Below are positions 40,320 to 49,342 of a stretch of 64,000 nucleotides of DNA, one piece after another (the first letter of the stretch is position 1; the number at the start of each line of letters is the position of its first letter). Under the pieces are notes generated by a model. That model saw only the letters and a program-made list of their open reading frames with translations. It did not search any database and was not told where the DNA came from. Source of the DNA: Bin87 sp963692995 (lineage in GTDB: Bacteria; Chloroflexota; Dehalococcoidia; Lucifugimonadales; UBA3495); assembly GCA_963692995.1 (NCBI GenBank), contig OY843611.1:1550001-1614000 (forward strand). The letters are read 5' to 3'. The position numbers and the translations under genes are program-made.

Positions 40320-41135
40320 ATGATCTACGGGGCAATAACCAATTCCTGGCGCAACCAGTTGGATGACGCCGATCTCGACGACTTGATCGCAGAAGCGCGC
40401 GAAAGAGGCGCTCGGCACGTCGAGTTGCGGCAAACCTGCCTGGCCGCCGCTGAAACCGGCGCAGGCGACGAATGGCGGCCCAACCTCCAAGCTTTGGCCA
40501 ACCTCGTGGCGCGTTTCCCCGACCTCACCTTTGACCTGGCCGTTGCCCTGCCCTGCATCACTGCCGAGGTTGATCCCAACAGCGGCCTTTTCCAGTCCCA
40601 ACTGGAAGCCGCCCGTTTGGTGGGAGGCGATACGCCCCATTTGCGCACCGTGGACCCGGCCGCCGATGCCAGGCCCTGGGAGACTCCCGCTGACGTAGCG
40701 GAACCGACAGCCCGCATCGTGCCACTCGTGCGTGAGGCGGCGCGGCAGGGCGTCATCTTCTCCATGGAAAACTCCGGCCAGCCCCTGCGCTCCATGGCCC
40801 TCCTGGTTCGCCAGGCGCGGGCCCAACTTACGGAAGGGGAAGCGCCATACCTCGGTTTGTGCCCGGATCCCGCCAACCAATTGCGCCGCCATCCCGACAG
40901 CCACCCCTTGGACGAACTGGCCGCCCTGCCGGCGGATTACATCAAAATAGTCCATTTCAAGCAGGCCCGCGACGGCGTCGCCATCGGCAGCGTCAACGAT
41001 GGCGACCTGGACTGCCGGGCAATGCAGCGTATCCTCCAGGGCAAAGCCTACGCCGGCCCTGCCGTAATGGAAATTCCCCCGGCCGATGACGTTTTCGACA
41101 ACCTGGCCGCCAGCTTCGCTTATCTCGACGCCTGA
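40320..41135 (+). CDS. Sugar phosphate isomerase/epimerase-like TIM barrel
   Basis: A 271-residue AP-endonuclease-2/xylose-isomerase-like TIM barrel. Visible elements: AEARERGARHVELRQ (near 20-35), VIFSMENSGQPL with a probable metal Glu, YLGLCPDPANQL, YIKIVHFKQARDG with an HFK metal His, and AVMEIPPADDV with a Glu ligand. The ATG at 40320 with GGGAG upstream is chosen; earlier in-frame starts at 40284 or 40275 (TTG) are possible. A TATAGT at 40270-40275 may be the -10. Substrate unknown. The argH gene begins 13 bases after it on the same strand. Confidence 0.78.
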   Translation: MIYGAITNSWRNQLDDADLDDLIAEARERGARHVELRQTCLAAAETGAGDEWRPNLQALANLVARFPDLTFDLAVALPCITAEVDPNSGLFQSQLEAARLVGGDTPHLRTVDPAADARPWETPADVAEPTARIVPLVREAARQGVIFSMENSGQPLRSMALLVRQARAQLTEGEAPYLGLCPDPANQLRRHPDSHPLDELAALPADYIKIVHFKQARDGVAIGSVNDGDLDCRAMQRILQGKAYAGPAVMEIPPADDVFDNLAASFAYLDA

Positions 41136-41148
41136 GCTCATTTCGGTC

Positions 41149-42498
41149 ATGGCCGACCACCGCGCTTACACCGTCTCTATTCACTACGACCGCCGGTTAT
41201 ATCGGGAAGATATTGCCGGCTCCAAAGCCCACGCCGCCATGCTTGCCCAACAGGGCATCATCTCCCCGGAAGACGCTAACGCCATCATCACCGGCCTGGA
41301 CCGTGTGCAGGATGAGATCGAACAGGGCGAATTCCCCTGGGACCCCGACCTCGAAGACCTGCACATGAACATTGAGCGGCGGCTGACCGACCTGATCGGC
41401 CCCGCTGGCGGACGCCTGCATACCGGCCGATCTCGCAACGACCAAATCGCCTTGGATCTGCGCTTATACACTCGTGCCGCCATCGCCGACACCGTGACGG
41501 GATTGCGTAGCATGCAGCGCGCATTGGTCGGCTTGGGGGAACGATACCGCGACGTGCTAATGCCCGGCTATACCCATTTGCAGCGGGCTCAACCGGTGCT
41601 GTTCGCCCATCATATGCTGGCCTATTTCGAGATGCTGGAGCGCGATGTCGGGCGATTTAACGATTGTGCCGCCCGCCTGAACGTTTCCCCCCTGGGTAGC
41701 GGAGCATTGGCGGGTGTCCCCTATCCCACCGATCGTCGCTCGGTCGCCGCTGCCCTGGGTTTCGACGCCGTCAGCGCCAACAGCATGGATGCCGTGGCCG
41801 ACCGGGACTTTCTCGTTGAATACCACGCCGCCGCCGCGATTGCGATGATGCACCTGTCCCGCCTTTCGGAGGAAATCGTCATCTGGTGCGCCAGGGAATT
41901 CGACTTCATTCGTTTGCCGGACGAGTTCACCACGGGCAGCAGCATCATGCCCCAGAAACGGAACCCCGATTTCGCTGAAATCTCCCGAGGCAAAACCGGA
42001 CGGGTGTACGGCAGCCTGATGAGCATTCTCACCGTCCTGAAGGGATTGCCCCTTACCTACAATCGAGACCTCCAGGAGGACAAGGAAGGTTTCTTCGACA
42101 CCGTCGACACGTTGCTCACAACCCTGTCGGTGTTCGCCGATATGTTGCCTGGGCTGGAATTGAACGTGGCCCGGGTCGAATCCCTCGCCGGCGAAAGTTA
42201 CATGCTGGCCACCGACTTGGCCGATTATTTAGTGGGCAAAGGAGTCCCCTTCCGAGAGGCTCACGCCATCATGCGTCGCCTGTGCCAGCACTGCGAAACC
42301 GAAGCCGTGGCGCTGGCCGATCTCACTTTGGCTCAATATCAAAAATTCTCCCCCCACTTTGCCACCGACGTTTACGACATTACCGCCATTGCGTCCGTAA
42401 CCGCCCGGGACAACCCGGGTGGTACCGCGCCCGGCCGGGTTGACGAAGGTTTGCAACGAGCAAAGGCGATCCTCGCCGCGGCGGATCGTCCCCGGTGA
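41149..42498 (+). CDS. argH: Argininosuccinate lyase, short N-terminus
   Basis: Cleaves argininosuccinate to arginine and fumarate. The 449-residue protein has YDRRLYREDIAGSKAHAAML (13-32), HTGRSRNDQIALDLRLY (91-107), GYTHLQRAQPV and the signature GSSIMPQKRNPD with the mobile-loop catalytic Ser. The N-terminal LWGGRF-type segment of most ArgH is missing; the first residues read MADHRAYTVSIHYDRRL. Start ATG at 41149. The stop overlaps the rpe GTG (GTGA), so translation is coupled. Confidence 0.92.
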   Translation: MADHRAYTVSIHYDRRLYREDIAGSKAHAAMLAQQGIISPEDANAIITGLDRVQDEIEQGEFPWDPDLEDLHMNIERRLTDLIGPAGGRLHTGRSRNDQIALDLRLYTRAAIADTVTGLRSMQRALVGLGERYRDVLMPGYTHLQRAQPVLFAHHMLAYFEMLERDVGRFNDCAARLNVSPLGSGALAGVPYPTDRRSVAAALGFDAVSANSMDAVADRDFLVEYHAAAAIAMMHLSRLSEEIVIWCAREFDFIRLPDEFTTGSSIMPQKRNPDFAEISRGKTGRVYGSLMSILTVLKGLPLTYNRDLQEDKEGFFDTVDTLLTTLSVFADMLPGLELNVARVESLAGESYMLATDLADYLVGKGVPFREAHAIMRRLCQHCETEAVALADLTLAQYQKFSPHFATDVYDITAIASVTARDNPGGTAPGRVDEGLQRAKAILAAADRPR

Positions 42499-43208
42499 CC
42501 GGATCATCTCCCGTGACCACCGCGGCCCACGTCCAGATAGCCCCTTCCGTCCTGGCGGCGGATTTCGGCCGGCTCGCCCGGCAGGTGCGAGACGTCCAGG
42601 CGGCCGGAGCCGATCTGATCCATGTGGACGTGATGGATGGGCGGTTCGTGCCCAATATTTCCTTCGGCGAAGTCATCGTCGATGCCATACGCGATGCAAC
42701 TGACCTTCCCCTAAATCTCCACCTGATGGTCCACGAACCGGACCGGCTCCTTCCCGGGCTGGTGAAAAATCTCAGCGATCAAGTGCTGGTGCACGCCGAA
42801 GCTTGTACGCACCTGCATCGCACCATCGGTTACATCAAAGAACAGGGTTGCCAAGTAGGCGTCGCCATCAACCCGGCCACCCCCGTTTCCGCCGTTGAAG
42901 AGGTGTTGCCCGATCTGGACATCGTTCTGGTAATGACGGTTAACCCCGGCTTCGGGGGCCAATCATTCATCCCATCCGCTTTGGGCAAGTTGCGGCGCCT
43001 GTATGACACCATCGCCGAAAACGGCTACGACGTCCAACTAGAAGTTGACGGAGGCGTGAAATCCGACTACACCGCGCGGGAGTCGGTGAATGCGGGCGCC
43101 GCCATTCTCGTCGCTGGCACCGCGATATTCAACCGTGAACAATCGGTAGGCAAGGCAATGGCCGCCCTTCGCCAAAGCGTCGCGGGTTTATCGCCGGGAA
43201 AGCGTTAG
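42495..43208 (+). CDS. rpe: Ribulose-phosphate 3-epimerase
   Basis: Interconverts ribulose 5-phosphate and xylulose 5-phosphate. Conserved parts: IAPSVLAADFGRL (15-27), LIHVDVMDGRFVPNISFG (41-58), LHLMVHEPDR, MTVNPGFGGQSFIP and LEVDGGVKSDYT. The start is GTG at 42495 overlapping the argH TGA; a GTG at 42513 is a possible alternative. Convergent with rpmB, with a hairpin between. Confidence 0.95.
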   Translation: MTGSSPVTTAAHVQIAPSVLAADFGRLARQVRDVQAAGADLIHVDVMDGRFVPNISFGEVIVDAIRDATDLPLNLHLMVHEPDRLLPGLVKNLSDQVLVHAEACTHLHRTIGYIKEQGCQVGVAINPATPVSAVEEVLPDLDIVLVMTVNPGFGGQSFIPSALGKLRRLYDTIAENGYDVQLEVDGGVKSDYTARESVNAGAAILVAGTAIFNREQSVGKAMAALRQSVAGLSPGKR

Positions 43209-43233
43209 CCTTCCGGGCAGAAGAACGCCGCCA

Positions 43234-43252
43234 CCGGGCCGGAATGGCCCGG
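43234..43252. terminator. Hairpin between rpe and rpmB
   Basis: CCGGGCC (43234-43240) and GGCCCGG (43246-43252) form a perfect 7-bp stem with a 5-base loop in the gap between two convergent genes. There is no U-tract, so termination is only likely. Confidence 0.5.
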
Positions 43253-43274
43253 CTCGTCAATTCCCGCCGGCCCG

Positions 43275-43487
43275 CTAAGAAACCGCCCGGGCTCGTGCCT
43301 TTTTGCCCCGCGGCGGCTTGTACATGGTTCGCAGGCATCGGGAGCAAATCTTCACCCGCGTCGGCTTGCCGTCGATAGCGAGCGTCTGCTTGTGGACGTT
43401 GGCCTTCCACCGCGTCTTCGTCTTGCGGTTGGAGTGGCTCACGTTATTGCCGTACATCCCCGCTTTTCCGCACATTTGACACTGCAT
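43275..43487 (-). CDS. rpmB: 50S ribosomal protein L28
   Basis: A 70-residue L28 protein: MQCQMCGKAGMYGNNVSHSNRKTKTRWKAN-like start (quoted in part), with zinc ligands CQMC (3-6) and CSRC (48-51). Basic tail KPPRGKKARARAVS. The ATG at 43487 follows GGAAG, with a TATAAT box 30 bases upstream on the minus strand. Confidence 0.96.
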   Translation of the reverse strand: MQCQMCGKAGMYGNNVSHSNRKTKTRWKANVHKQTLAIDGKPTRVKICSRCLRTMYKPPRGKKARARAVS

Positions 43488-43516
43488 AATCGTCTTCCTG
43501 AAATGCTGGTGTCAGT

Positions 43517-43522
43517 ATTATA
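43517..43522 (-). promoter_or_regulatory. -10 box of rpmB
   Basis: A perfect TATAAT on the minus strand, 30 bases before the rpmB ATG. No clear -35. Confidence 0.45.
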
Positions 43523-43707
43523 GCATAACGCTTTCGCCTTCAGCAGAATCCCGGGACTCGCCAGGATCCCGGGATCGCCGGAGGTTCCGTGTCGCACCCA
43601 CGCCCTGGTTGAACGTTGCCGAACTGGTTGCGCGCCGGGTCAGGCTACGGCATAATGCAACGTATTGCGTGGTAGTGAAACCCACGGTTCATAAGGAGGC
43701 CACCGCA

Positions 43708-44661
43708 ATGGCGCAAGCCGGCATTCCGTCCGAACAAGACGTCTTGGGTTGGTTCGACAGCCTGTCCAACTGGGGACGATGGGGAGACGACGATGAGTTG
43801 GGAACGCCAAACCTGATCACGGCGGAAAAAACCCGAACTGCTCTGGCCACCGTTGAGGAAGGCCATTGCGTCTCTTTGTCACGCGACATAACCTGGGATC
43901 CGTCCGTTGACGTGCCGGCCCCTCCGGTGCACTACATGGTCGAAAGCGGCGAGGGCTGGGCCTCCGGTGATAAGGTGTCTTCAAGGCCCTCGGCGGTGGC
44001 CATGGATTACATCGGAATGATCTTCCATGGCGTTTCCGTCACCCATGTCGATAGCTTGGCGCACTTTTTCTGGAACGGCAAGACCTACAACGGAAAACCC
44101 GCGCATATGGTTTCCACCAGTCTGGGCGCCACTGTGTGCTCTGTGGAGGAGGCTCGAAACGGGTTCATCACCCGCGGGGTGTTGGTCGATGTCCCTCTGG
44201 TCCGCGGCATCGATTGGGTTGAACGGGGAGAGGGCGTAATGCCGCAGGACATTCTCGCCGCTGAGGAACGCTGCGGTTTCCGCGTCGAACCCGGCGATGC
44301 GCTGCTGGTTCGCACCGGTCAGTTGCGCCGGCGAATGGTAGAGGGCCCCGTGCCTCGCGAAGCCGGCTCCACCGCTTGCCAAGCCGCGTGCTTGCCATTA
44401 TTTAAGGAGCGCGACATCGCGGTGCTCGGTTCGGACACCGGAAACGATGTCAGTCCGCCCCAATATCCTGGACAGCTCACCAACCCGGTCCATCAAGTCG
44501 CCATCACTGCTCTGGGCCTTTGGATCTTGGATAACGCCAACTTGGAAGAGCTCGCCGTTGCCTGCCGGGAACGCAATCGTTGGACCTTCATGGTAACCAT
44601 CAACCCATTGCGGTTGCAGAACACGACCGGTTCTCCGGTGAACCCGGTAGCGATTTTCTGA
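43708..44661 (+). CDS. Cyclase-family protein (kynurenine formamidase fold)
   Basis: A 317-residue protein of the cyclase/KynB fold. The metal motif reads HGVSVTHVDSLAHFF, corresponding to HxGTHxDxPxH, with the Thr-His-x-Asp-x3-His core kept. Other blocks are NWGRWGDDDELGTPNLIT (near the N-terminus) and SDTGNDVSPPQYPGQ. The ATG at 43708 follows AGGAGG. Family members hydrolyse N-formylkynurenine or lactones/amides; longer ones like this are of unknown substrate. CATAAT at 43651-43656 with TTGCGC 17 bases earlier may be its promoter. Confidence 0.85.
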   Translation: MAQAGIPSEQDVLGWFDSLSNWGRWGDDDELGTPNLITAEKTRTALATVEEGHCVSLSRDITWDPSVDVPAPPVHYMVESGEGWASGDKVSSRPSAVAMDYIGMIFHGVSVTHVDSLAHFFWNGKTYNGKPAHMVSTSLGATVCSVEEARNGFITRGVLVDVPLVRGIDWVERGEGVMPQDILAAEERCGFRVEPGDALLVRTGQLRRRMVEGPVPREAGSTACQAACLPLFKERDIAVLGSDTGNDVSPPQYPGQLTNPVHQVAITALGLWILDNANLEELAVACRERNRWTFMVTINPLRLQNTTGSPVNPVAIF

Positions 44662-44787
44662 TCCTGTGGGGACATTGAGCGCACCTGAAAATGCTCGACA
44701 GGGCATTGACGCTGACCGAGACAATAGACTATCAAAAGGCATAAGCCCCAAAGCACCCGCGGACTGCGTAAGGAGAAATAGCCAAAT

Positions 44788-44949
44788 ATGACGACCCAGA
44801 TACAGATATATTGTGTCAAGTGCAAGGCCAAAACCGATTCCCGCGACGTGGTGGGCGTTACCATGAAAAACGGCCGGCCGGCCACGCAGGCGATTTGCGT
44901 TGACTGCGGCACCAAGAAGTTCCGCATCGGGGCCACGCCTTCAGCATAA
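44788..44949 (+). CDS. Small zinc-ribbon protein (DUF5679-like)
   Basis: A 53-residue protein with paired cysteines CVKCKAKT (9-16) and CVDCGTKK (37-44), the C-x2-C ... C-x2-C pattern of a zinc ribbon. It matches the short DUF5679 family: MTTQIQIYCVKCKAKT, VVGVTMKNGRPATQAICVDC. AAGGAG lies 12 bases before the ATG at 44788. It is too short to stand out by length alone, but its composition and motif are clear. It may bind nucleic acid or a protein partner. Confidence 0.78.
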   Translation: MTTQIQIYCVKCKAKTDSRDVVGVTMKNGRPATQAICVDCGTKKFRIGATPSA

Positions 44950-45147
44950 TTTAGCTGGACGATGGACTGCGAGATCGCCGGCCCCTGACCCTGCCGGTCA
45001 ACTTGGCCGCATCGCCGTCCCAGGCCCATTGTCAGCCCCAGCCTTTGGCCGCTGGACGATTTCCGTGGAACCGTATCGGCGCAGTAACCGGGCAGCCGGT
45101 TTAGCTGCTCATCGGGTTGCCCTGCAAAGCCACCTCTGCGCTCAAGA

Positions 45148-46650
45148 TCAGCGAGGCCCTTTGATCTGATCGGGCAGCCAGAGCGCCAGCTCGGGAAACG
45201 CGATAATCAACCCGATGACTACCGCCATGCAGGCCATGAACGGCAACACGCCGATGTACACATCGTTGATAGTGCCGCTTTCAACCCTCTGCCCGGTTTC
45301 GGCGACCTCCTGCCTGGCCACGTCATGCCGCGCTCCCTGCAAAACGTATAGGCTCAACCCTTGGGGAGGGCTGATCTGAGCCGCTTCAAGCAGGATAATC
45401 ATTATGATGCCGAACCAGAGCAAGTCCACATCCGCGCTTCGCAGTACCGGCGCAATGATGGGCAAAGTGGTCAGCATCATCGAATAGGCTTCCATAAATG
45501 TCCCCAGCAGCAGGTAAAACACCACCAGGAACAGCACCAACTGGACCGTGCTTAGCTCAAAGCCGCCCACCCACTCCGCCATCGTGACCGATATCCGCAG
45601 ATAGGCGAAAGCGAACTGCAACGTGAACGCTGCCATCAAAATGAACATAATCATGGCCGAAGAGCGCGCCGCTGAAGCGCACGCCTCTATGCTCATTGTG
45701 AAAATGAAACGACAATAGTTTCGCAAACTCTGGCCATCGAAACGATATTGCGCCCGCCAGTCCTCTAACGTCCCCCGCACTTCCGGCGACAACCGGCCCG
45801 CGATTCCGCTCTTCAGCAGGAACCCGGCAATATCTCCCGCGAACAGGCGCACGAAGTTGTATATGATGGCCAACGCCAGCGCCCCGCTAACCCCGAAACC
45901 CGCCGCTTCCGATGGCGTCGCCCACCCGAAATAGATGCCGCCCAGCACTATGAAAATTAACGCCAGCACCGGTATCATCAGCACGGTGAACAGAAGCCGT
46001 TCCGTCCATCCTTCCCAGGTCCAGAACCGCACCTGCGATTGTCGCGGCGCAATCGCCGGCCAGATTACCGACGCCAATCCGATCATCAGCATGAACACGC
46101 CGGCCAACAGGAGCCCGGGAATGAAGCCGGCCAGGAACAACCGACCGATGGACTCCCCAACCGTCAATCCGTACAGCACCAGCAAGATGCTGGGCGGTAT
46201 CAAAATGCCCAGAGTCCCACCCGCAGCCAGTGAACCCACCACCAGTCGCTCCTGGTAACCCTGGGCGCGGAATGAGGGCAGCGCCACCCGGCTTACTGTG
46301 GCCGCAGTCGCTATGCTGGAACCCGCGCACGCCGCGAACACCGCGCAGGAAGCGATGTTCGTGTGCATCAAACCGCCTGGTATGCAGTCCACCCACCGCG
46401 ACAGCGCCCGGTACATCAGGTTGGCAAAACCGCCCCGCAGTACGATCTCCCCCATCAGTATGAATAAGGGAATGGCCACCAGGTTCACGTTGGTGTTGGT
46501 CTCCCAGGCGCGGTTGCCCATAATGTTCCACACCGGGTTGTCTGAGAACAGATTGAGCAGCACCAGCGCCAACGAACCCAACGCCCCGGCCACGTACATC
46601 CCGGCGAAGAACATGACCGCCATCATTATGAACGCGACTGCAATCAGCAT
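45148..46650 (-). CDS. TRAP transporter large permease (DctM/TRAP-T)
   Basis: A 500-residue integral membrane protein that drives solute uptake with sodium or proton gradient. The TRAP-T hallmarks are LFILMGEIVLRGG, AACAGSSIATAATVSRVALP, LAAGGTLGILIPPSI and LLGTFMEAYSMMLTTLPII. It is longer than the usual 425 residues; a region of roughly 75 residues with LSPEVRGTLEDWRAQYRFDG is inserted around residues 280-330. No DctQ small permease or DctP binding protein is adjacent, so the cognate partners must lie elsewhere. No tRNA or regulator lies beside it. Confidence 0.92.
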   Translation of the reverse strand: MLIAVAFIMMAVMFFAGMYVAGALGSLALVLLNLFSDNPVWNIMGNRAWETNTNVNLVAIPLFILMGEIVLRGGFANLMYRALSRWVDCIPGGLMHTNIASCAVFAACAGSSIATAATVSRVALPSFRAQGYQERLVVGSLAAGGTLGILIPPSILLVLYGLTVGESIGRLFLAGFIPGLLLAGVFMLMIGLASVIWPAIAPRQSQVRFWTWEGWTERLLFTVLMIPVLALIFIVLGGIYFGWATPSEAAGFGVSGALALAIIYNFVRLFAGDIAGFLLKSGIAGRLSPEVRGTLEDWRAQYRFDGQSLRNYCRFIFTMSIEACASAARSSAMIMFILMAAFTLQFAFAYLRISVTMAEWVGGFELSTVQLVLFLVVFYLLLGTFMEAYSMMLTTLPIIAPVLRSADVDLLWFGIIMIILLEAAQISPPQGLSLYVLQGARHDVARQEVAETGQRVESGTINDVYIGVLPFMACMAVVIGLIIAFPELALWLPDQIKGPR

Positions 46651-46821
46651 GGGTCAATCCCGCCGGAGTTAGCGCTTTTCGTAAGCCAAACGCGCGAACA
46701 CCCCGTCATGCGTCCTCTTGACCAACCTGGCGCGGAGCCTGCGGCGTCGGAAGCCGCGGCGACGGGGTATGCAACAGTAAAATCATAGCCCACCCCATGG
46801 GCAGTGTCCACCCAACTTCAT

Positions 46822-46858
46822 CGGCGCCCCGTTGCTATCGGTGCCCGGTTGCTATAAT
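46822..46858 (+). promoter_or_regulatory. Tandem repeat with -10 box before the SMP-30 gene
   Basis: Two adjacent 17-base units (46822-46838 and 46839-46855, 15 of 17 identical, ending gttgctat) run into TATAAT at 46853-46858. The duplicated unit ends inside the -10, which suggests a recent tandem duplication at a promoter. The rest of the gap 46651-46920 shows no gene. Confidence 0.4.
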
Positions 46859-46920
46859 CGTCGCGTTTCCAGGTAAATTGCCGAATGCACATTGCTAGGA
46901 TATACCTTGCTAGGAGATTG

Positions 46921-47826
46921 ATGATGGCAGAAGATCTGACCGGGCTGTTGGCTGAAACCGAACTGACACTACTCGATGGCGCTCTGGAACGTACCGAGGG
47001 CCCCCTGTGGCATCCGGGCGGATATTTGACCTTCGTTGATTTGGCTCGTGAACAACTCTTGAAATGGGACCCGCACACCGCAGAAACCACCGTGCTCCGT
47101 CGGAATACCGGTGAAGGCAACGGTTGCTCCCTTGATCGTAACGGCAACCTTCTCATGTGCGAGGGAGCCGACCACCGCCGCGTCACCAGCATGGACGCCC
47201 ATGGCAACATCGCCACGATTGCCGACCGCTGGGACGGCAAGCGGTTCAACAAGCCCAACGATGTGATCTGCCGTACTGATGGCGCCGTTTACTTCACCGA
47301 CCCGCACTTGCGTTTTCCCGAAGAACTCCGTGAAATCCCCTTCGCCGGCGTTTATCGAATTGACCCCTCCGGAAACGTCCATTTGGCTACCGACCAGTGT
47401 GAGTATTCCAACGGTCTGGCCTTGTCGCCCGACGAGACGGTTTTGTATGTCGCCATCAGCCGAGCCGAGCCGGCTGACTTCGACCGGGAAGAGCGTGGCG
47501 TGTTTTGTCCCAACCGCCGGATCCGGGCCTTTGACGTATCCGCCGATGGAACCCTCAGCGGAAATCGTGTTCTCATCGAGATGGGTTCCGACGCGCCCGG
47601 AGTCCCCGATGGAATGAAAGTTGATACTCTGGGCCGCGTCTGGTGCACCGGTTCCGGTGGCGTCTGGATCGTGTCTCCGGCCGGCCAACGCCTCGGCCTG
47701 CTGGAAACGCCGGAGGTCACCCGCAACATCTGCTTCGGTGGAGACGATATGCGCACCTTGTTCCTCACCTCGGGACATTCGCTGTACAGCATACGCGTAA
47801 CAACGCCCGGTATTGGAGCTTTCTGA
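46921..47826 (+). CDS. SMP-30/gluconolactonase family protein
   Basis: A 301-residue six-blade propeller. Metal residues of the family are visible: Glu in RTEGPLWHPGG, Asn in NKPNDVICRTDG, Asn in YSNGLALSPDE and Asp in VPDGMKVDTLG. Likely reaction: hydrolysis of a sugar lactone. AGGAG lies before ATGATG at 46921-46926; either ATG may start. A propeller of another type (NHL) follows 120 bases downstream on the same strand. Confidence 0.88.
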   Translation: MMAEDLTGLLAETELTLLDGALERTEGPLWHPGGYLTFVDLAREQLLKWDPHTAETTVLRRNTGEGNGCSLDRNGNLLMCEGADHRRVTSMDAHGNIATIADRWDGKRFNKPNDVICRTDGAVYFTDPHLRFPEELREIPFAGVYRIDPSGNVHLATDQCEYSNGLALSPDETVLYVAISRAEPADFDREERGVFCPNRRIRAFDVSADGTLSGNRVLIEMGSDAPGVPDGMKVDTLGRVWCTGSGGVWIVSPAGQRLGLLETPEVTRNICFGGDDMRTLFLTSGHSLYSIRVTTPGIGAF

Positions 47827-47946
47827 TCATGCCCTATCCGGCGCCGAAACCCGTTTCGGCCCGGTTCCCCCCGTTGTGGTATTCTGGGCCACGCAGCAGA
47901 ATCTTATCGAACCAAAATGAGCTCGACCAGATCCCAGGAGGCTCTG

Positions 47947-48864
47947 ATGACCACCGCAACCAACGTCGTCGGCAACGGCGCATATACTTATGAGTTCGAC
48001 CGCAACTGGGCCCAGGCGCCCGACGGCGTGGCCATGCCTGCGGCCGCGGTGTTCGGCGATGACCAGGACCGGGTGTACTGTTTCAACCGCAACCCTGAAC
48101 ACCCCATCATGATCTTTGACCAGGACGGCAAATTCATTAAATCCTGGGGCGCCGGCATGTTCGAGTTCCCCCATGCCATCATCATCGACCAGTGGGGATA
48201 CGTCTGGCTGGTGGACCGCAACATGGGTCAGATCTTCAAGCTCACCAAGGACGGTGAGGTAGTCATGACCATCGGCGACTACGGTTACCGTTCCGATACC
48301 GGCGCGGACAATACGGCCTTCGACTCCAACTCCTGGCACCAGGTAGTGCGCGGCGCCGACCCCTTCAACATGCCGGCCGGAATCGCGCTGAACGATGCGG
48401 GCGAGATCTACATCGCCGATGGTTACGCCAACGCTCGCGTCCACAAGTTCACGCCCACCGGCGATCACATCTTCTCCTGGGGAGAACCGGGTTCCGGCCC
48501 CGGCCAGTTCAACCTGCCCCATGGCGCCTGGATCAATCGCCAGGGCAACCTGCTCATCGCCGACCGCGAGAACGACCGCGTGCAAGTATTCCAACAGGAT
48601 GGCTCCCACATCGCCGACTGGCCCAGCAAGCTCATCGGCCCCGCCGTCATCTGCATCGATGACGACGACGTAGCCTACGTGGCCGAGCACAACGGCGGAA
48701 TGCTCAGCATCCTGGACGCCAACGGCGAGCGATTGTCCCAGTGGGGCGACCTGACACACCGCAGCTGTCACGGCGTCTGGGTTGACAGCCGGAAAGACCT
48801 CTACGTCGTAGAACCTTACGAGGGCAGCAGCGGTCGAACCGTGGTCAAGTACACCCGTAAATGA
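47947..48864 (+). CDS. NHL-repeat protein (peptidyl-amidating-lyase-like)
   Basis: A 305-residue propeller with repeats PHAIIIDQWGYVWLVDRNMGQ, AGIALNDAGEIYIADGYANARVHKF and HGAWINRQGNLLIADRENDRVQVF (residues about 75-220; each quoted in part). It resembles the bacterial 6-bladed group near peptidyl-alpha-hydroxyglycine alpha-amidating lyase. The ATG at 47947 follows AGGAGG. No signal peptide. It may be a lyase or a ligand-binding scaffold; function not fixed. Confidence 0.85.
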   Translation: MTTATNVVGNGAYTYEFDRNWAQAPDGVAMPAAAVFGDDQDRVYCFNRNPEHPIMIFDQDGKFIKSWGAGMFEFPHAIIIDQWGYVWLVDRNMGQIFKLTKDGEVVMTIGDYGYRSDTGADNTAFDSNSWHQVVRGADPFNMPAGIALNDAGEIYIADGYANARVHKFTPTGDHIFSWGEPGSGPGQFNLPHGAWINRQGNLLIADRENDRVQVFQQDGSHIADWPSKLIGPAVICIDDDDVAYVAEHNGGMLSILDANGERLSQWGDLTHRSCHGVWVDSRKDLYVVEPYEGSSGRTVVKYTRK

Positions 48865-48893
48865 TTTGGAGCGATCCTGGTTAGCGATCCTGG

Positions 48894-48923
48894 TTGCGGA
48901 TTTCGCTGAACCTTTGCTACAAT
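48894..48923 (+). promoter_or_regulatory. tRNA-Ala promoter
   Basis: TTGCGG (48894-48899), 18 bases, TACAAT (48918-48923), about 42 bases before the tRNA-Ala gene. Confidence 0.42.
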
Positions 48924-48964
48924 CAACCTGCGTTGCCCGCCTTTAGTGTGGTTGCGCGATACGT

Positions 48965-49040
48965 GGGGCTGTAGCTCATTTGGGAGAGCGCTTCAATGGC
49001 ATTGAAGAGGTAGCGGGTTCGATTCCCGCCAGCTCCACCA
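48965..49040 (+). tRNA. tRNA-Ala (anticodon GGC)
   Basis: Acceptor GGGGCTG with CAGCTCC, anticodon stem CTTCA/TGAAG with loop ATGGCAT and T arm GCGGG-TTCGATT-CCCGC. Discriminator A at 49037 and encoded CCA to 49040. Confidence 0.95.
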
Positions 49041-49058
49041 TCCCCACATCGCATCCGG

Positions 49059-49090
49059 TGGCGGCGTCATTGCGACGCCGCCATTCTCAT
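49059..49090 (+). terminator. Terminator of tRNA-Ala
   Basis: TGGCGGCGTC (49059-49068) pairs perfectly with GACGCCGCCA (49074-49083) around a 5-base loop, followed by TTCTCATT. Confidence 0.6.
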
Positions 49091-49156
49091 TCCCTAGCCA
49101 ACGCTGTACCGGGTCACGTGGTTCGCTGCCCGACCGCCCCGGCCACTCCCGCCAGC

Positions 49157-49187
<31 letters not shown>

Positions 49188-49264
49188 ACTCCTGCGCTCA
49201 AGGAGCGTTGCAGTTGGAAATGACGGGTATATCGAAAGGCTCTGCCCCGCAACCGCGTGACATT

Positions 49265-49292
49265 TTGACACGCCGCGCGTCATATCTATAAT
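49265..49292 (+). promoter_or_regulatory. Near-consensus promoter of the D-2-hydroxyacid dehydrogenase gene
   Basis: A perfect TTGACA (49265-49270), 16-base spacer, perfect TATAAT (49287-49292), 50 bases before the ATG at 49343. This is the best sigma-70-type match in the window. Confidence 0.7.
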
Positions 49293-49342
49293 TGCGATTG
49301 AAACACACCCTCTCGTACATCACGCGCAAAGGAGACAGCCAC

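Noticed and set aside
39984..41150. 388-codon minus-strand frame across two tRNA genes and the TIM-barrel gene
   Set aside because: It would cover two tRNAs and be antisense to a supported gene.
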